In this document: positions 38,613 through 48,109 of the stretch, piece after piece | How the letters are laid out: each line of letters begins with the position of its first letter | How positions within the stretch are numbered: the first letter of the stretch is position 1 | Source: Fulvivirga sediminis | Lineage (GTDB): Bacteria > Bacteroidota > Bacteroidia > Cytophagales > Cyclobacteriaceae | Direction: 5' to 3' | Length of the DNA stretch: 64,000 bases | Assembly: GCF_016757215.1 (NCBI RefSeq) | Contig: NZ_JAESIY010000012.1 | Span: 114,395-178,394, forward strand | Made by a program: the position numbers and the translations under genes | Notes under the pieces: model-generated | Database searches by the model: none | Seen by the model: only the letters and a program-made list of their open reading frames with translations | What the model was told of the DNA's origin: nothing

Positions 38613-40109
38613 TCAATTAATATCCCACCAAATATGAGATAACCACCCTTCGGTATATTCTTTTGCTGCTATTTCATAATTATCACCGTTTACTACAGCC
38701 TCACTCTCAGGGTATCTTAACCTACTGGGCATTACACCATTTGTAGCAGAGCTTGACCTGATAATGGGCTCTAACACGGGAAGTCTGGTTCTGCGATAAT
38801 TGGCATATGCCTCCATGCCATTAAGAAAATGGTTCAGCCATTGCTGAGTTATAATTTCTCCTAACCCATTATCAGCTGCAAGAGTTTTTTCTTCTGAGAA
38901 GCTCTCAGCTTCCTGTATGCTAACCCTTGCACCATAAGCAGACCACTGTAATATACTCGCCTTTATCCCTTCTTGATAATAAACTTCGGCATTACCCGGA
39001 ATAAATCTTTTAACGACTGCTTCTGCCAGCAAAAGTTGTGTTTCTGCATATGAAATATGCATATAGGGAGCATCATTTCGATATAAGTAAGGCTGAAGTA
39101 CGGCCAGTTTTTCAGCCCCTCCAGGATGCTCCCATCTGAAATTATTAGGGTTAATTCCTTCAATATTTCCCAAGTTGCCAGGCATAAACCATATATCCTT
39201 GCGCGGATCTCCCTCCAGATATTTTATCAAGGTTTGAGTAGGGTGATTTAAAACACCGCCGTTACCTTTCAAAGCCTGAGACAAACCATTACCATTTAGT
39301 GAAGCACCTGGTGTACCAAACTCTACATTTTCATGATGCCCTAAACAACTATCATCAATGTTTTCAAAAAGACCATTGGTAAGTGCTATCTGAATTTCTT
39401 TAATGGCCTTGGCTTTATCCACCATAGAAATCCTCATAGCACACCTCAATATCAGTGAATTAGCTAATTTTTTCCATTTAGAAATATCACCATTATAAAA
39501 GTTATCACCTGTAATTTCATCTCCCTGAGAACTTTCATCAAATTGATAATATGCCTCTTCTAGTAGGGCAAAAAAGTTGTAATAAATTTCCTTTTGACCA
39601 TCATATTTAGGGTAATATATCTTCCTGTAATAGCCTAGCCCTGCTTCAGAATATGGTATAGCTCCATAAAAGTCTGTTAATCGCTGAAACACCATTACCT
39701 TCAAAATCTTTGCCGCTGCATTCAAATTCTTAAACGCATCATCATTTTTAGTCCTTTCCAAAATATCAACCAAGTGACGCATGACCCCATCACCATAATT
39801 AGATTGCCAAAGGGCTTCTCCACAAGCAACATCAAAGTTATATATAGCGCCATATTCAGTAACCTCTTTTGATCCTCCCAAATGCTGAACCATACCTTCT
39901 CCATAGACAAGATTGCCTCCCCACTGCTCTAGCCTGTTACCCGAAAGAGAAGCCTGTACAGTGGTAAAAAGTAAGTTTGGGCTCAGTGAAGAAAATGCTT
40001 CTTTATTCGTGTTTTTTTCACCAAAAAGCTCATCATTACCACAGGCTGAAGTACCTATTATGATTACAATGAGGCTCAGAAAATGCATGAACTTGATTTG
40101 TATTCTCAT
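38613..40109 (-). CDS. SusD/RagB-like outer-membrane lipoprotein (module 2)
   Basis: 498 residues. Signal and lipobox (IIGTSAC), then GNDELFGEKNTNKEAFSSLSP and the same SusD-like_2 core as the protein at 31585 (AAKILKVMVFQRLTDFYGAIPYSEAG; YAETQLLLAEAVVKR; QWLNHFLNGMEAYANYRRTRLPVL). Part of the second SusC-SusD-GH18-like operon and a clear paralogue. It starts 3 bp after susC module 2 ends. Confidence 0.92.
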   Translation of the reverse strand: MRIQIKFMHFLSLIVIIIGTSACGNDELFGEKNTNKEAFSSLSPNLLFTTVQASLSGNRLEQWGGNLVYGEGMVQHLGGSKEVTEYGAIYNFDVACGEALWQSNYGDGVMRHLVDILERTKNDDAFKNLNAAAKILKVMVFQRLTDFYGAIPYSEAGLGYYRKIYYPKYDGQKEIYYNFFALLEEAYYQFDESSQGDEITGDNFYNGDISKWKKLANSLILRCAMRISMVDKAKAIKEIQIALTNGLFENIDDSCLGHHENVEFGTPGASLNGNGLSQALKGNGGVLNHPTQTLIKYLEGDPRKDIWFMPGNLGNIEGINPNNFRWEHPGGAEKLAVLQPYLYRNDAPYMHISYAETQLLLAEAVVKRFIPGNAEVYYQEGIKASILQWSAYGARVSIQEAESFSEEKTLAADNGLGEIITQQWLNHFLNGMEAYANYRRTRLPVLEPIIRSSSATNGVMPSRLRYPESEAVVNGDNYEIAAKEYTEGWLSHIWWDIN

Positions 40110-40112
40110 CTT

Positions 40113-43100
40113 TTAAAATGTCATTTGAATATTGAAACCGTAAGACTTACTATAAGGAAGCGAACCATACTCTAAGCCCTGTCCATTTCCATTGCTGTAG
40201 GTAGACTCAGGATCAATGTTGGGTAGCTGGGAGTAAATAGTCCATAGATTTCTACCTATCAGGCTTACCTTTATCCGCTCTATATTGAACCTACTTTTTT
40301 GAAGTAAACTACGAGGAAGATCAAAGCTTAAAGTCAATGAACGTAGCTTGGCAAATGAAGCGTTATAAATAAAAGGTTCAGGCGTAACGGTGGTATTGTC
40401 ACCTGCAAACAACTGCCAATAATCTTGAGGATTTACCGGTTGTGTATTCTTCCTATAAATCACATTTCCATTAGCGTCAACTAATTCTTTCACACCATCT
40501 ACCACATATCCTGCTTCAGGCAAGAAGGAATCGATCTGTTCTGGTGTCAGCCCTTCGTTAAGTTTTTTTTGCACCCAGTCATTATATTCACTCCTACCCT
40601 CTTTCGTGATATTTAATAAACCGGCGGCAGCGGCATTGGCATTGGTCATAGAATACACATGCCCTCCAAATTTCATATCTATGTCTGCCTCTAATGTGAA
40701 TCTTTTGTAGGAAAAGTTATTGATTACACCTAGTATCCAATCTGGAGTTGCCTTTCCAAAACTTTTGTAGGTTCCGTTCAATTTGGGCAATCCATTTTCC
40801 CCTACAATCACCTTACCTTCAGGTGACCTTAGTAACTGCCGCCCCATTATCTCTGTAGTACTCTGTCCTACTTGTGCTACCACTTGAGCCCCTCCCCACC
40901 GCGCCATTGATATTACCTGCATATCTGTATTATCATTGAGATGAACAACCTCATTATTATTCTTTGCAGCGTTAAGGGCCAGGTTCCATGTGAATCCAGA
41001 AGGCTTATTCATTATTTTAGCAGAAATCACCGCTTCTATCCCACTATTTTTCACTTTTCCTATATTTTGCCACGCCGAATAAAAGCCGGAAGTCTGTGAA
41101 ATGCTTAATACGGTAAGCTGATTCTTAGTGATGGTACGGTAAAAAGAAAAATCCACCGTTATTTGGTTATCTAACAATGAAAGATCTGCGCCTATCTCAA
41201 AGGTGTTTGATATTTCAGGAGACAATCTTTCATTAGGCAATCTGTCATCATTAATAAACCCGAGAGGATTGTCATGCAATGGCTCCGCTCCCACAGTATA
41301 GTAGATGGAAGTAGTATAAGGAAATTCAGGAGCTTTACCCGTACGTGCCATAGATGCCCTTAATTTTCCAAAACTCAGCAGTGATGACGATACATTCAGC
41401 ACCTCAGAAAATATAAAACTACCAGAAATAGATGGGTAGAAAAAAGAATAATCATTCCTATACCCAGAATAAGAGACTAAAGGGGTAGCAAGTGTGGAAT
41501 TCCAGTCATTCCTTGCCGTAAAATCAAGAAAAAAGATCCCATCATAGTTAACCCTCCAATAAGAAAAAAGTGATCTGACCATTATTTCTTGATCTGTTTT
41601 AGGACCTAAAACCTTTTTTAAATAATTAGACAGGTTTTTAACATCTTTATCTATCATCCCTGAAGCCACATACCCTTCATCCACTCTATTTGAACTCCGA
41701 TAGTTACCTCCTAAAGCTGCAGAAACAGATAATTTATCATACTCAATTTCAGCAAATAGCACACCTTGTACATTATATTCTTGATACGATGCGCTCTGAT
41801 AAGTTAAACTACCTTCTCTATTACCGGCCAAGTTGGAGCCTGCCCCCATAAAATCTGATACTTCATGATTATACCTGTCTAGACCGACATTTAAATCAGC
41901 TCTGAGCCAATTGTTTAAATGGTAATTGACATGTAAGTTTCCAAGTATACTGTTTTTGGAAGAATGATTGGTATTTTCCGCAATCACAAAATAAGGGTTC
42001 AATAAACTTGAATTAGGATTCCACTCATGGTATTTACCCTCACCGTTCCTATAATTGCGAAGCCACGCTTGATCTATATTGGGCGCCAAGCTAGATAAAC
42101 TGAAGCCTAAATTATTAGGATCATCAGCCAGAGCAGGTCTATTGTCACTGGTTTCTGGCACAAAAAATAAATTCCAGTCTACTGACATTTTACTCTTTTG
42201 AATACCTGTACTTATCGTAAATGAATGACGCTCTAATGAGCTAGTAGGTATTACTCCCTGTCTCTTAAGGTGACCATAACTAACCCTATAGGTAATATCA
42301 TCTGCCCCTCCATATAAGCTAAGGTTGTTATGATAAGAGGAGCCTGTTTTAAAAAAATCTTCGATATGCTTATCATTATTCTGGTAGGGCTTAAATGATC
42401 TATCAAAAATGCGAATCATCCGATCTTCTCCAAATTTGGGTCCCCACGCATTCACGGTACCATAACTAATAGCGGTTAAGTCATTATAATCTGGCAATTG
42501 TCCTCTTTCTCCTGAACCATATTCTCTTTGGTATTCCTCGTAGCCAACTTTCGCCTTATCTATAGTGAATGTTCCACTGTAGTCTATACTAAGGGAATTA
42601 TTTTTCCCTTTTTTTGTGGTAATAATGATTACACCATTAGCTCCTCTCTCTCCATACAGTGCTGAAGCTGCACCTCCCTTTAAAACTGATATTTTATCAA
42701 TGTCATAAGGGTTTAAGCTCGATAGTACATCTCCATGGTCCAACCCACCAGCATATTTATCTGATTTGCCATCAGTAAGACCTGAAATTCCAGCATTGTC
42801 AATAACAATACCGTCTATCACATATAAGGGTTGATTATTTCCAATAATAGAATTATTTCCTCTGATGACCACCCTTGAACTGGCACCCAGACCGCTCGCC
42901 GTTTGAGTAATATCTAAACCAGCTATCTTACCATACAAAGATTGAATCATATTAGAGGTGGGGTTATCTCTAAGCTCATCTCCGCCCACATCCTGAAAAG
43001 AATAGCCAAGTTCTTTTCTTTTTCTTTCCACCACCAGTGCTGTTACAATTACCTCATCCAGCTCTGAGTATTCCGGCAAAAGAGTAACATCAATAATACT

Positions 43101-43616
43101 TCTGTTATTAATGTCGACATCCTGAGTGCTGTACCCAATGTAGGAGATTATTAACGGAGCCATTTTATCAGAAACGGTAATGTCATATTTACCACCGTTA
43201 TCAGAAACAACACCATTAAAAGTTCCCTCCTCTACAATATGAGCTCCTGGAATAGCATTCCCATTGACGTCATTTATAGTGCCTGAAACCCTATAGCCAC
43301 GCGTGTAGACTTTGGTAATGATAATAGTATCTTCACTGGTTATTTTATAATCACAACCCATGGGAGGTAATACTTTTTTCAATAACTGATTAATCTCTAT
43401 TCTGCCTTCCTCCAAGTAAATAGTTGGTGCATTGGTAATGGATTCATCACTATAGATGAGTTGATAGTTGGTTTGAGTCTCTATCAGTTCAAATATTTCA
43501 GATACCGTTTTTCCTCCATTCTGGCTTATTGTTATGGAATTATCCTGAGCGAGAACAATAACTGTGTACATATTTAAAAACAACACAAGGAAACCAAACA
43601 AAAAAGATATTCTCAT
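40113..43616 (-). CDS. SusC/RagA TonB-linked outer-membrane transporter with STN domain (module 2)
   Basis: 1167 residues: signal peptide (MRISFLFGFLVLFLNMYTVIVLAQ), STN domain (SEIFELIETQTNYQLIYSDESI), regulatory beta domain (INDVNGNAIPGAHIVEEG), plug (RVVIRGNNSIIGNNQPLYVIDG; SVLKGGAASALYGERGANG) and barrel ending SYGFNIQMTF. It aligns with the module 1 transporter from end to end, with many substitutions in the extracellular-loop regions, so the two probably take related but different ligands. First gene of its operon. Confidence 0.93.
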   Translation of the reverse strand: MRISFLFGFLVLFLNMYTVIVLAQDNSITISQNGGKTVSEIFELIETQTNYQLIYSDESITNAPTIYLEEGRIEINQLLKKVLPPMGCDYKITSEDTIIITKVYTRGYRVSGTINDVNGNAIPGAHIVEEGTFNGVVSDNGGKYDITVSDKMAPLIISYIGYSTQDVDINNRSIIDVTLLPEYSELDEVIVTALVVERKRKELGYSFQDVGGDELRDNPTSNMIQSLYGKIAGLDITQTASGLGASSRVVIRGNNSIIGNNQPLYVIDGIVIDNAGISGLTDGKSDKYAGGLDHGDVLSSLNPYDIDKISVLKGGAASALYGERGANGVIIITTKKGKNNSLSIDYSGTFTIDKAKVGYEEYQREYGSGERGQLPDYNDLTAISYGTVNAWGPKFGEDRMIRIFDRSFKPYQNNDKHIEDFFKTGSSYHNNLSLYGGADDITYRVSYGHLKRQGVIPTSSLERHSFTISTGIQKSKMSVDWNLFFVPETSDNRPALADDPNNLGFSLSSLAPNIDQAWLRNYRNGEGKYHEWNPNSSLLNPYFVIAENTNHSSKNSILGNLHVNYHLNNWLRADLNVGLDRYNHEVSDFMGAGSNLAGNREGSLTYQSASYQEYNVQGVLFAEIEYDKLSVSAALGGNYRSSNRVDEGYVASGMIDKDVKNLSNYLKKVLGPKTDQEIMVRSLFSYWRVNYDGIFFLDFTARNDWNSTLATPLVSYSGYRNDYSFFYPSISGSFIFSEVLNVSSSLLSFGKLRASMARTGKAPEFPYTTSIYYTVGAEPLHDNPLGFINDDRLPNERLSPEISNTFEIGADLSLLDNQITVDFSFYRTITKNQLTVLSISQTSGFYSAWQNIGKVKNSGIEAVISAKIMNKPSGFTWNLALNAAKNNNEVVHLNDNTDMQVISMARWGGAQVVAQVGQSTTEIMGRQLLRSPEGKVIVGENGLPKLNGTYKSFGKATPDWILGVINNFSYKRFTLEADIDMKFGGHVYSMTNANAAAAGLLNITKEGRSEYNDWVQKKLNEGLTPEQIDSFLPEAGYVVDGVKELVDANGNVIYRKNTQPVNPQDYWQLFAGDNTTVTPEPFIYNASFAKLRSLTLSFDLPRSLLQKSRFNIERIKVSLIGRNLWTIYSQLPNIDPESTYSNGNGQGLEYGSLPYSKSYGFNIQMTF

Positions 43617-44280
43617 AGCTAAAGGCTATTGATTTTTTAAACTACCAAGTATAATTTAAGTGTTGCTTTTGCTATTTTCTTAACTCTATAGGCATATATC
43701 CACCAGCTCAATCATTGAGGTATGAGTACATAGCTATAATGAAAATATCCCATTTTTTTGCATGTCTCAGGAATGACTTAAGCTAGTGGTGATGACATAA
43801 TCAATGGAGAGCAACACAGGTGTACTAGATTGATTATTAGATATGGACGAACAAATTTCGGTAATAGTTAATACTCCGGTATAGCAATGACTGCACCTGT
43901 CTTTCTATTGAAAGTAATAACTTAGCATATACAGTTTACAATAGCAACAAAAGAGACCTTTGCTCCAAACAGCTGAGGATAAGATGCTACGAATTTTTTT
44001 ATTATTTATCATTAGGTTGTGGCTTAGGAATATGGATTATTAATACGTTTAGGCTTAATTCATTTCAATGTTTATAAAAGTAATGTAAGTAGCTTATCAT
44101 ATGTGAATTTAAATAAAAACTAATAATCGCAAAAAGCTTAAAATGCCAAGAAAGGAGTAATTAAGACATATATACCTCATAAACGATTAACTATTAACGG
44201 GATATACTTTTTAAAAATGATTCATGAAATTTTTGTTAACCTTGGCATTTTCAAAAATTTCATGAATCATTCGACTATAC
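43617..44280. other. Intergenic region between susC module 2 and the T4SS operon
   Basis: 664 bp with no gene. The right end holds the long hairpin at 44216-44271. AAAATGCCAAG at 44140-44150 is the inverse of CTTGGCATTTT at 44241-44251 in the hairpin loop. The stretch near 44009-44029 matches the region upstream of susC module 1. Confidence 0.5.
44216..44271 (-). terminator. Perfect 20-bp inverted repeat ending the T4SS operon
   Basis: The arms 44216-44235 and 44252-44271 are exact reverse complements (20 bp) around a 16-nt loop. It begins 10 bp past the traJ stop. On the minus strand the stem is followed by TTTAAAAAG, a poor T-run, so besides termination it could protect the mRNA 3' end or mark an element boundary. 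Confidence 0.65.
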
Positions 44281-45159
44281 TTATTTCTTTCCCCTCATAG
44301 ATTTACCCATCAATTTATTATTTATAAGTTGGTTTGGTAGTCCTTTCACCTGACCCAGTATGGTATTTCCTGCCTGCGAACCAAGATCCGAACCTTGACC
44401 TACCAGAATATTTGCATATCTAGGCACTTTGAACACAATAAATATCATTACCACCTGAAGTGCCATAGAAAATATTATGTCGCTATTAGAAAATTCTGTG
44501 GTCTCTAAAGGAAGTAATATAATAATGGTTTGTACTATGCTCAGCATGGGCAGCCACAGCAGCACTGAAATAAATCCTTGAAACCAACTGCCTAATACTT
44601 TTTCATTTCCCACTATTAACGAAAAGGCAAGTGCAAAAGGGCCAATCATCAGATAAATACACTTCACTATGAGCTGCCTGAAGAGGATATACCCTCCGGC
44701 TATAGAGGCAATAAAAAACACAATTAGATGTATGAATTCCAAAAAAGGATGCACTTGAATAATATCATAGATTCCTCCTCCATCTACCCCCCCAGCATCC
44801 TGAGTATAAGTGATTTTATCGCGAAATTCTGTCTGCATACTACCAGGAGCACCTCCTCCCACCTTACTGGCTCCATCTACCACTATTTCGTTAATCATGC
44901 TTATGGGTTCCTGGATCAGTAAATCAACCAATTCTGTATACAGCACTATTGCAGCCAGCGTTAAACATGGACGAACCAGTGTGGCCACATCTAGCTTTTC
45001 ATTTTCTCCCAGCCAGGATTTAATGACATGGTACCCCACAAAAATCACCATTATAACTCCTGCTAGCATTTTCACCGATGGTAAGATAGCTTCCACGAAC
45101 ATCAGAATTTTCGGTTCTAACGTAGATTCAAAGTTGGTTAATGCCGCATAAAAATCCAT
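44281..45159 (-). CDS. traJ: TraJ-type (VirB6-like) T4SS inner-membrane protein
   Basis: 292 residues with about seven membrane segments (MLAGVIMVIFVGYHVI; LIVFFIASIAGGYILF; FSMALQVVMIFIVFKV among them) and a C-terminal PRYANILVGQGSDLGSQAGNT typical of Bacteroidetes TraJ proteins. TraJ is the probable counterpart of VirB6/TrbL in the inner-membrane complex that moves substrate across the cytoplasmic membrane. It is the last gene of the unit, 4 bp after the VirB5-like gene, and is followed by the long hairpin. The short basic end (KLMGKSMRGKK) is normal for a polytopic protein. Confidence 0.8.
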   Translation of the reverse strand: MDFYAALTNFESTLEPKILMFVEAILPSVKMLAGVIMVIFVGYHVIKSWLGENEKLDVATLVRPCLTLAAIVLYTELVDLLIQEPISMINEIVVDGASKVGGGAPGSMQTEFRDKITYTQDAGGVDGGGIYDIIQVHPFLEFIHLIVFFIASIAGGYILFRQLIVKCIYLMIGPFALAFSLIVGNEKVLGSWFQGFISVLLWLPMLSIVQTIIILLPLETTEFSNSDIIFSMALQVVMIFIVFKVPRYANILVGQGSDLGSQAGNTILGQVKGLPNQLINNKLMGKSMRGKK

Positions 45160-45163
45160 ATTT

Positions 45164-45736
45164 CTATTTTTTAAAAGTTTTATTAACTGTTATTAAGTTA
45201 TTCACCTCATATTCTATTGAAAGAATATTTCTTCTGATCTTCAATGTCCTGATCAGCACCTTTAAAAAGGTAGTGTAATTATACCCTGGGCCGCCAGATA
45301 GCAGCATCGCTGGAATTAAAAATTTATATTCGGACCTTACCTCCTTAAGATATCTTTCTTCCATCTTAAGCTGTGACTCCAGCTTTTGCAGCCTCAAACG
45401 GGTAATGGTGGCAGCTTTCAGCTTCTTTATTTTCCGTTCTGTTTCATCGATTTGTTTTTCTGAAACTTCTATCACGTTTATCGTAGCCAGCATCATAGGT
45501 GTAGATTTAAAGTTTGCTTTAACCGTTCTTCTATCATTAAAATCCTTTTCCTGTTCATGCAAGAGCTTCAGCAAGCTGTTCTGTTTACCTATAATTACCA
45601 GCTCATCTGTCAACTGCCCGTTTGAAACTCCTTTTTGTATTGCTCCGTCGATATCAGTCACTGACCAGGTTTGAGCCTGTGAAGAGGCAATAAAAAAAGC
45701 CAATAGAAGGGTGAGAGTAACTTTAATAATCTTCAT
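45164..45736 (-). CDS. Exported helical protein, possible VirB5/TraI-like T4SS component
   Basis: 190 residues. Signal peptide ending SSQAQ; the mature start TWSVTDIDGAIQKGVSNG resembles the 'WVVTDP' opening of Bacteroidetes TraI (DUF4141) proteins, which sit just before TraJ as this one does. The rest is a long coiled-coil-like helix bundle (EVSEKQIDETERKIKKLKAA, LESQLKMEERYLKEVRSEY). VirB5-type proteins are minor pilus components. The gene overlaps the preceding one by 14 bp and is 4 bp from traJ. Function assigned from position and shape only. Confidence 0.55.
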   Translation of the reverse strand: MKIIKVTLTLLLAFFIASSQAQTWSVTDIDGAIQKGVSNGQLTDELVIIGKQNSLLKLLHEQEKDFNDRRTVKANFKSTPMMLATINVIEVSEKQIDETERKIKKLKAATITRLRLQKLESQLKMEERYLKEVRSEYKFLIPAMLLSGGPGYNYTTFLKVLIRTLKIRRNILSIEYEVNNLITVNKTFKK

Positions 45737-46256
45737 GTTCTATTGATAATTGAATAACTTTTTCCAATGAAGATAATAAGAGTAGTATCCTGTCTCCCTC
45801 GCTTATAAAATTATTGGGCTGCAGGTAACTATTAGCATTTTTAGCTTCCCTTGCTAATATCACCTGCATGAAAAGAAGAATTTTAGACCTTTTCATAAAC
45901 TCGTGATCATCGATAAGTTTCACCGTTTTGTATCGGGTAGCTATCAGGTCATAGCTATCGGTATTGATGAATTTATTGATGCTTATCTTTTCTGCTATAT
46001 ACATGGGATTATAGGTAGTAAGATGCAGCTGCTCTTTGGCCAAAACTTTTTCTACCCCAGCCAAAGCAACCGAATTAGCAGCAACTGTTGCTGTCATTTT
46101 CATATTGACCTTATTTATTTTTCGGTAAAAAGGCTGCGCTAATATATCTGTCATCGAGCCTGTTACAGGAACCTGAGCGCTTGTACTTAAGAGCCCTGCA
46201 AGCAATATGCAACCGGATAGTGTGATTAGCTTTAAGAGTATTAGGCTAGCTTTCAT
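45723..46256 (-). CDS. Exported hypothetical protein of the T4SS operon (177 residues)
   Basis: A signal peptide (LITLSGCILLAGLLSTSAQ; the internal Cys is not a convincing lipobox) precedes a helical, mostly hydrophilic mature protein with VPVTGSMTDILAQPFYRKIN and FMKRSKILLFMQVILAREA. No family recognised. It is in a run of five similar-sized exported helical proteins between traN and traJ, overlapping the next gene by 14 bp, so it belongs to the T4SS unit and is probably a periplasmic or pilus-associated part. Confidence 0.6.
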   Translation of the reverse strand: MKASLILLKLITLSGCILLAGLLSTSAQVPVTGSMTDILAQPFYRKINKVNMKMTATVAANSVALAGVEKVLAKEQLHLTTYNPMYIAEKISINKFINTDSYDLIATRYKTVKLIDDHEFMKRSKILLFMQVILAREAKNANSYLQPNNFISEGDRILLLLSSLEKVIQLSIEHEDY

Positions 46257-46280
46257 TTCTTTAATTTTTTAATGTTTGAA

Positions 46281-46844
46281 TCAATTATAACTTTTGAGTT
46301 CCTTGATAATGTGTTTCTTGTCAGCACTATCACTGATATTATTTTCCACTATATCCAACCTCCTGTTTATTTCTGTTAGGGTCCGCATAGTATTTTGAAG
46401 TAGGTTTAGCTTCTCACCATAGATGACCAGTTTGTGTTGCTTGAGCATTTCCTGTTTAAGGATGTAAAGGCTCTCTTCTAAGCCTTTAAGCAACTTATTA
46501 TTAGGTATTCTTTTAGAGTAAAATTTTTTTTCATCAAGTTCCGCATTACTCTTTATCAGTTCCTTAAGCCTTTCCTCACTTTTATTTATGCTTCCGTTTA
46601 TTTTAGTAATTACTATGGCTCCGGCATAATAGAGGGCTCTTTTATTATAGGTTTTGGCGTAAGATCTCACCGAACTTTTCAGCGAATTTTCCGCTACACT
46701 AATTGAGCCGTATAGAGCGGCTGCCGCTATTCGCTGAGGCATTAACCCCATGTCAGTCACAGGCAGGTATATCAAATTCGCCGGTTGTGCTAGGGCAGGC
46801 ATGGTTAAAAGTATAAAGCCGACAATTACCATTAATTTCTTCAT
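46281..46844 (-). CDS. Exported hypothetical protein of the T4SS operon (187 residues)
   Basis: Signal peptide MKKLMVIVGFILLTMPALAQ; the mature part begins PANLIYLPVTDMGLMPQRIA and continues as helices with coiled-coil character (KINGSINKSEERLKELIKSN; LEESLYILKQEMLKQHKLV). It is not recognisable as a known family. It resembles the neighbouring exported proteins in size, composition and layout more than in sequence. Gap of 24 bp to the next gene. Confidence 0.6.
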   Translation of the reverse strand: MKKLMVIVGFILLTMPALAQPANLIYLPVTDMGLMPQRIAAAALYGSISVAENSLKSSVRSYAKTYNKRALYYAGAIVITKINGSINKSEERLKELIKSNAELDEKKFYSKRIPNNKLLKGLEESLYILKQEMLKQHKLVIYGEKLNLLQNTMRTLTEINRRLDIVENNISDSADKKHIIKELKSYN

Positions 46845-46891
46845 TTCTTTGGGGTTATTAGGTTGTAGTATTTACTTATGCTTTTATCATC

Positions 46892-47515
46892 TTAGTTCAA
46901 ATCGTTTAAAAGAACATATAGAAGAAAAAGGTCTATCATTTTCAATAATTTACCTTCATCCATGGTAGAATAAGCCGCTGCTGGTAACAGCAACATTTTT
47001 AAGGTTTCCTTATCGTTATTTAAATACTCTTTGATCAATTGCTCTCGTAACCGGTATATTTCCTGTCTGCTCTCGGCGGTAATATTTTTATAATCCAACT
47101 TTTGCAAGAAAGGAAGCACTGCTTTGTCCAGGCTCAGGTTTTTCATATAGGTTCTTTTATTTTCTGTCATATATTTTCCTTTAGAAAACTCTGAAGCCAT
47201 CATTTGCTCTGACATGCTTAGTGCTAATGTGCCTGCTGACTTGGCAATAAAGCTGCTGGAATGATCATAAGAAGTCTTATTATACTTAGATTTAATCAGT
47301 AATTTTTCCTGTATAATAAGGGCCTTTAGTAATGTATTTATACCTGTGTTCGCCCCATTTCTGGCACCTAGTGTCCCATTTAATATCCCCAGTTTTGTGG
47401 CAGTTTTAACATCAATGGGTTCTACTATATTATGTCCTATTAATGATAGCTGTCCGTAACTGTGGCTAGTTATCATTATGAGTAGGCCAAGTATTATTAA
47501 TTTTCCTGATTTCAT
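46892..47515 (-). CDS. Exported hypothetical protein of the T4SS operon (207 residues)
   Basis: Signal peptide ending SHSYGQ, mature start LSLIGHNIVEPIDVKTATKLG, followed by an Ala/Gly/Asn-rich stretch (GILNGTLGARNGANTG) and helices rich in Lys, Leu and Met. No family recognised. It lies in the same tightly spaced minus-strand unit, 33 bp from the preceding gene and 47 bp from the next. Confidence 0.6.
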   Translation of the reverse strand: MKSGKLIILGLLIMITSHSYGQLSLIGHNIVEPIDVKTATKLGILNGTLGARNGANTGINTLLKALIIQEKLLIKSKYNKTSYDHSSSFIAKSAGTLALSMSEQMMASEFSKGKYMTENKRTYMKNLSLDKAVLPFLQKLDYKNITAESRQEIYRLREQLIKEYLNNDKETLKMLLLPAAAYSTMDEGKLLKMIDLFLLYVLLNDLN

Positions 47516-47548
47516 ATGTATAGTATTAAAAAGAGGGCGGCATGCATT

Positions 47549-48064
47549 TTACCCTTCATACTGGAAGTCCCTCTTTTTCTTTTCCTTTTCAGATTCTCTT
47601 TTTATTTTATCCAGCTCAGTGATGATGATTCCGGATATGTTGGCATACTTTTGCCATATCAGGTCTTTGACCCCCTTTCTCATTTCATAGAGTGGATTTA
47701 TACTAAGTAATTCGAAAACCACGTCGTGAGCCTTTTCCAAGTATTTTACTTTCTCCTCACACAGTTTTTGCTTATGCCCTACAAATGGTTCACACATATC
47801 AGCGTAGTTCACGAAGTATACATATTGCACAGGTTTACCCAGCTCGGCGGTGCCAGCAGTTTCTACAGCAGTACCTATGCCTGTTTTGACATACTCCAAA
47901 CTAGTTTTATTTTTAGCTTTTCCCAGCGCACCAGCCGCAGTAGATTCTCCTATTAAAACAGGAATACTCATAAGATCCAAATAGGCGGGGGGCAAAGGAA
48001 CCTGTGCCATAGTTTTTGAAGCTGCAAGGATTAATATGAATATCAAATACTTTTTCATTTTCAT
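47549..48064 (-). CDS. Exported hypothetical protein of the T4SS operon (171 residues)
   Basis: Signal peptide MKMKKYLIFILILAASKTMAQ; the mature start VPLPPAYLDLMSIPVLIGES has an Ala/Gly-rich continuation. Two cysteines (MCEPFVGHKQKLCEEK) could form a disulfide. The C-terminus is strongly charged (KIKRESEKEKKKRD). No family recognised; a periplasmic or pilus-associated T4SS role is inferred from the operon. Confidence 0.6.
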   Translation of the reverse strand: MKMKKYLIFILILAASKTMAQVPLPPAYLDLMSIPVLIGESTAAGALGKAKNKTSLEYVKTGIGTAVETAGTAELGKPVQYVYFVNYADMCEPFVGHKQKLCEEKVKYLEKAHDVVFELLSINPLYEMRKGVKDLIWQKYANISGIIITELDKIKRESEKEKKKRDFQYEG

Positions 48065-48109
48065 GTTGGTTTAGTTTTAGATTATCTTAAATTTTCTTAT
48101 TACAAGCTG

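Noticed and set aside
42280..43300. ACCCTATAG sequences inside susC module 2
   Set aside because: They resemble half of the island motif but lack AAAACAA at the right distance and lie inside a coding region.
44281..45159. Island boundary or attachment site near the T4SS operon end
   Set aside because: No tRNA gene, integrase or matching direct repeat was found on the left side, and the right side is outside the window.
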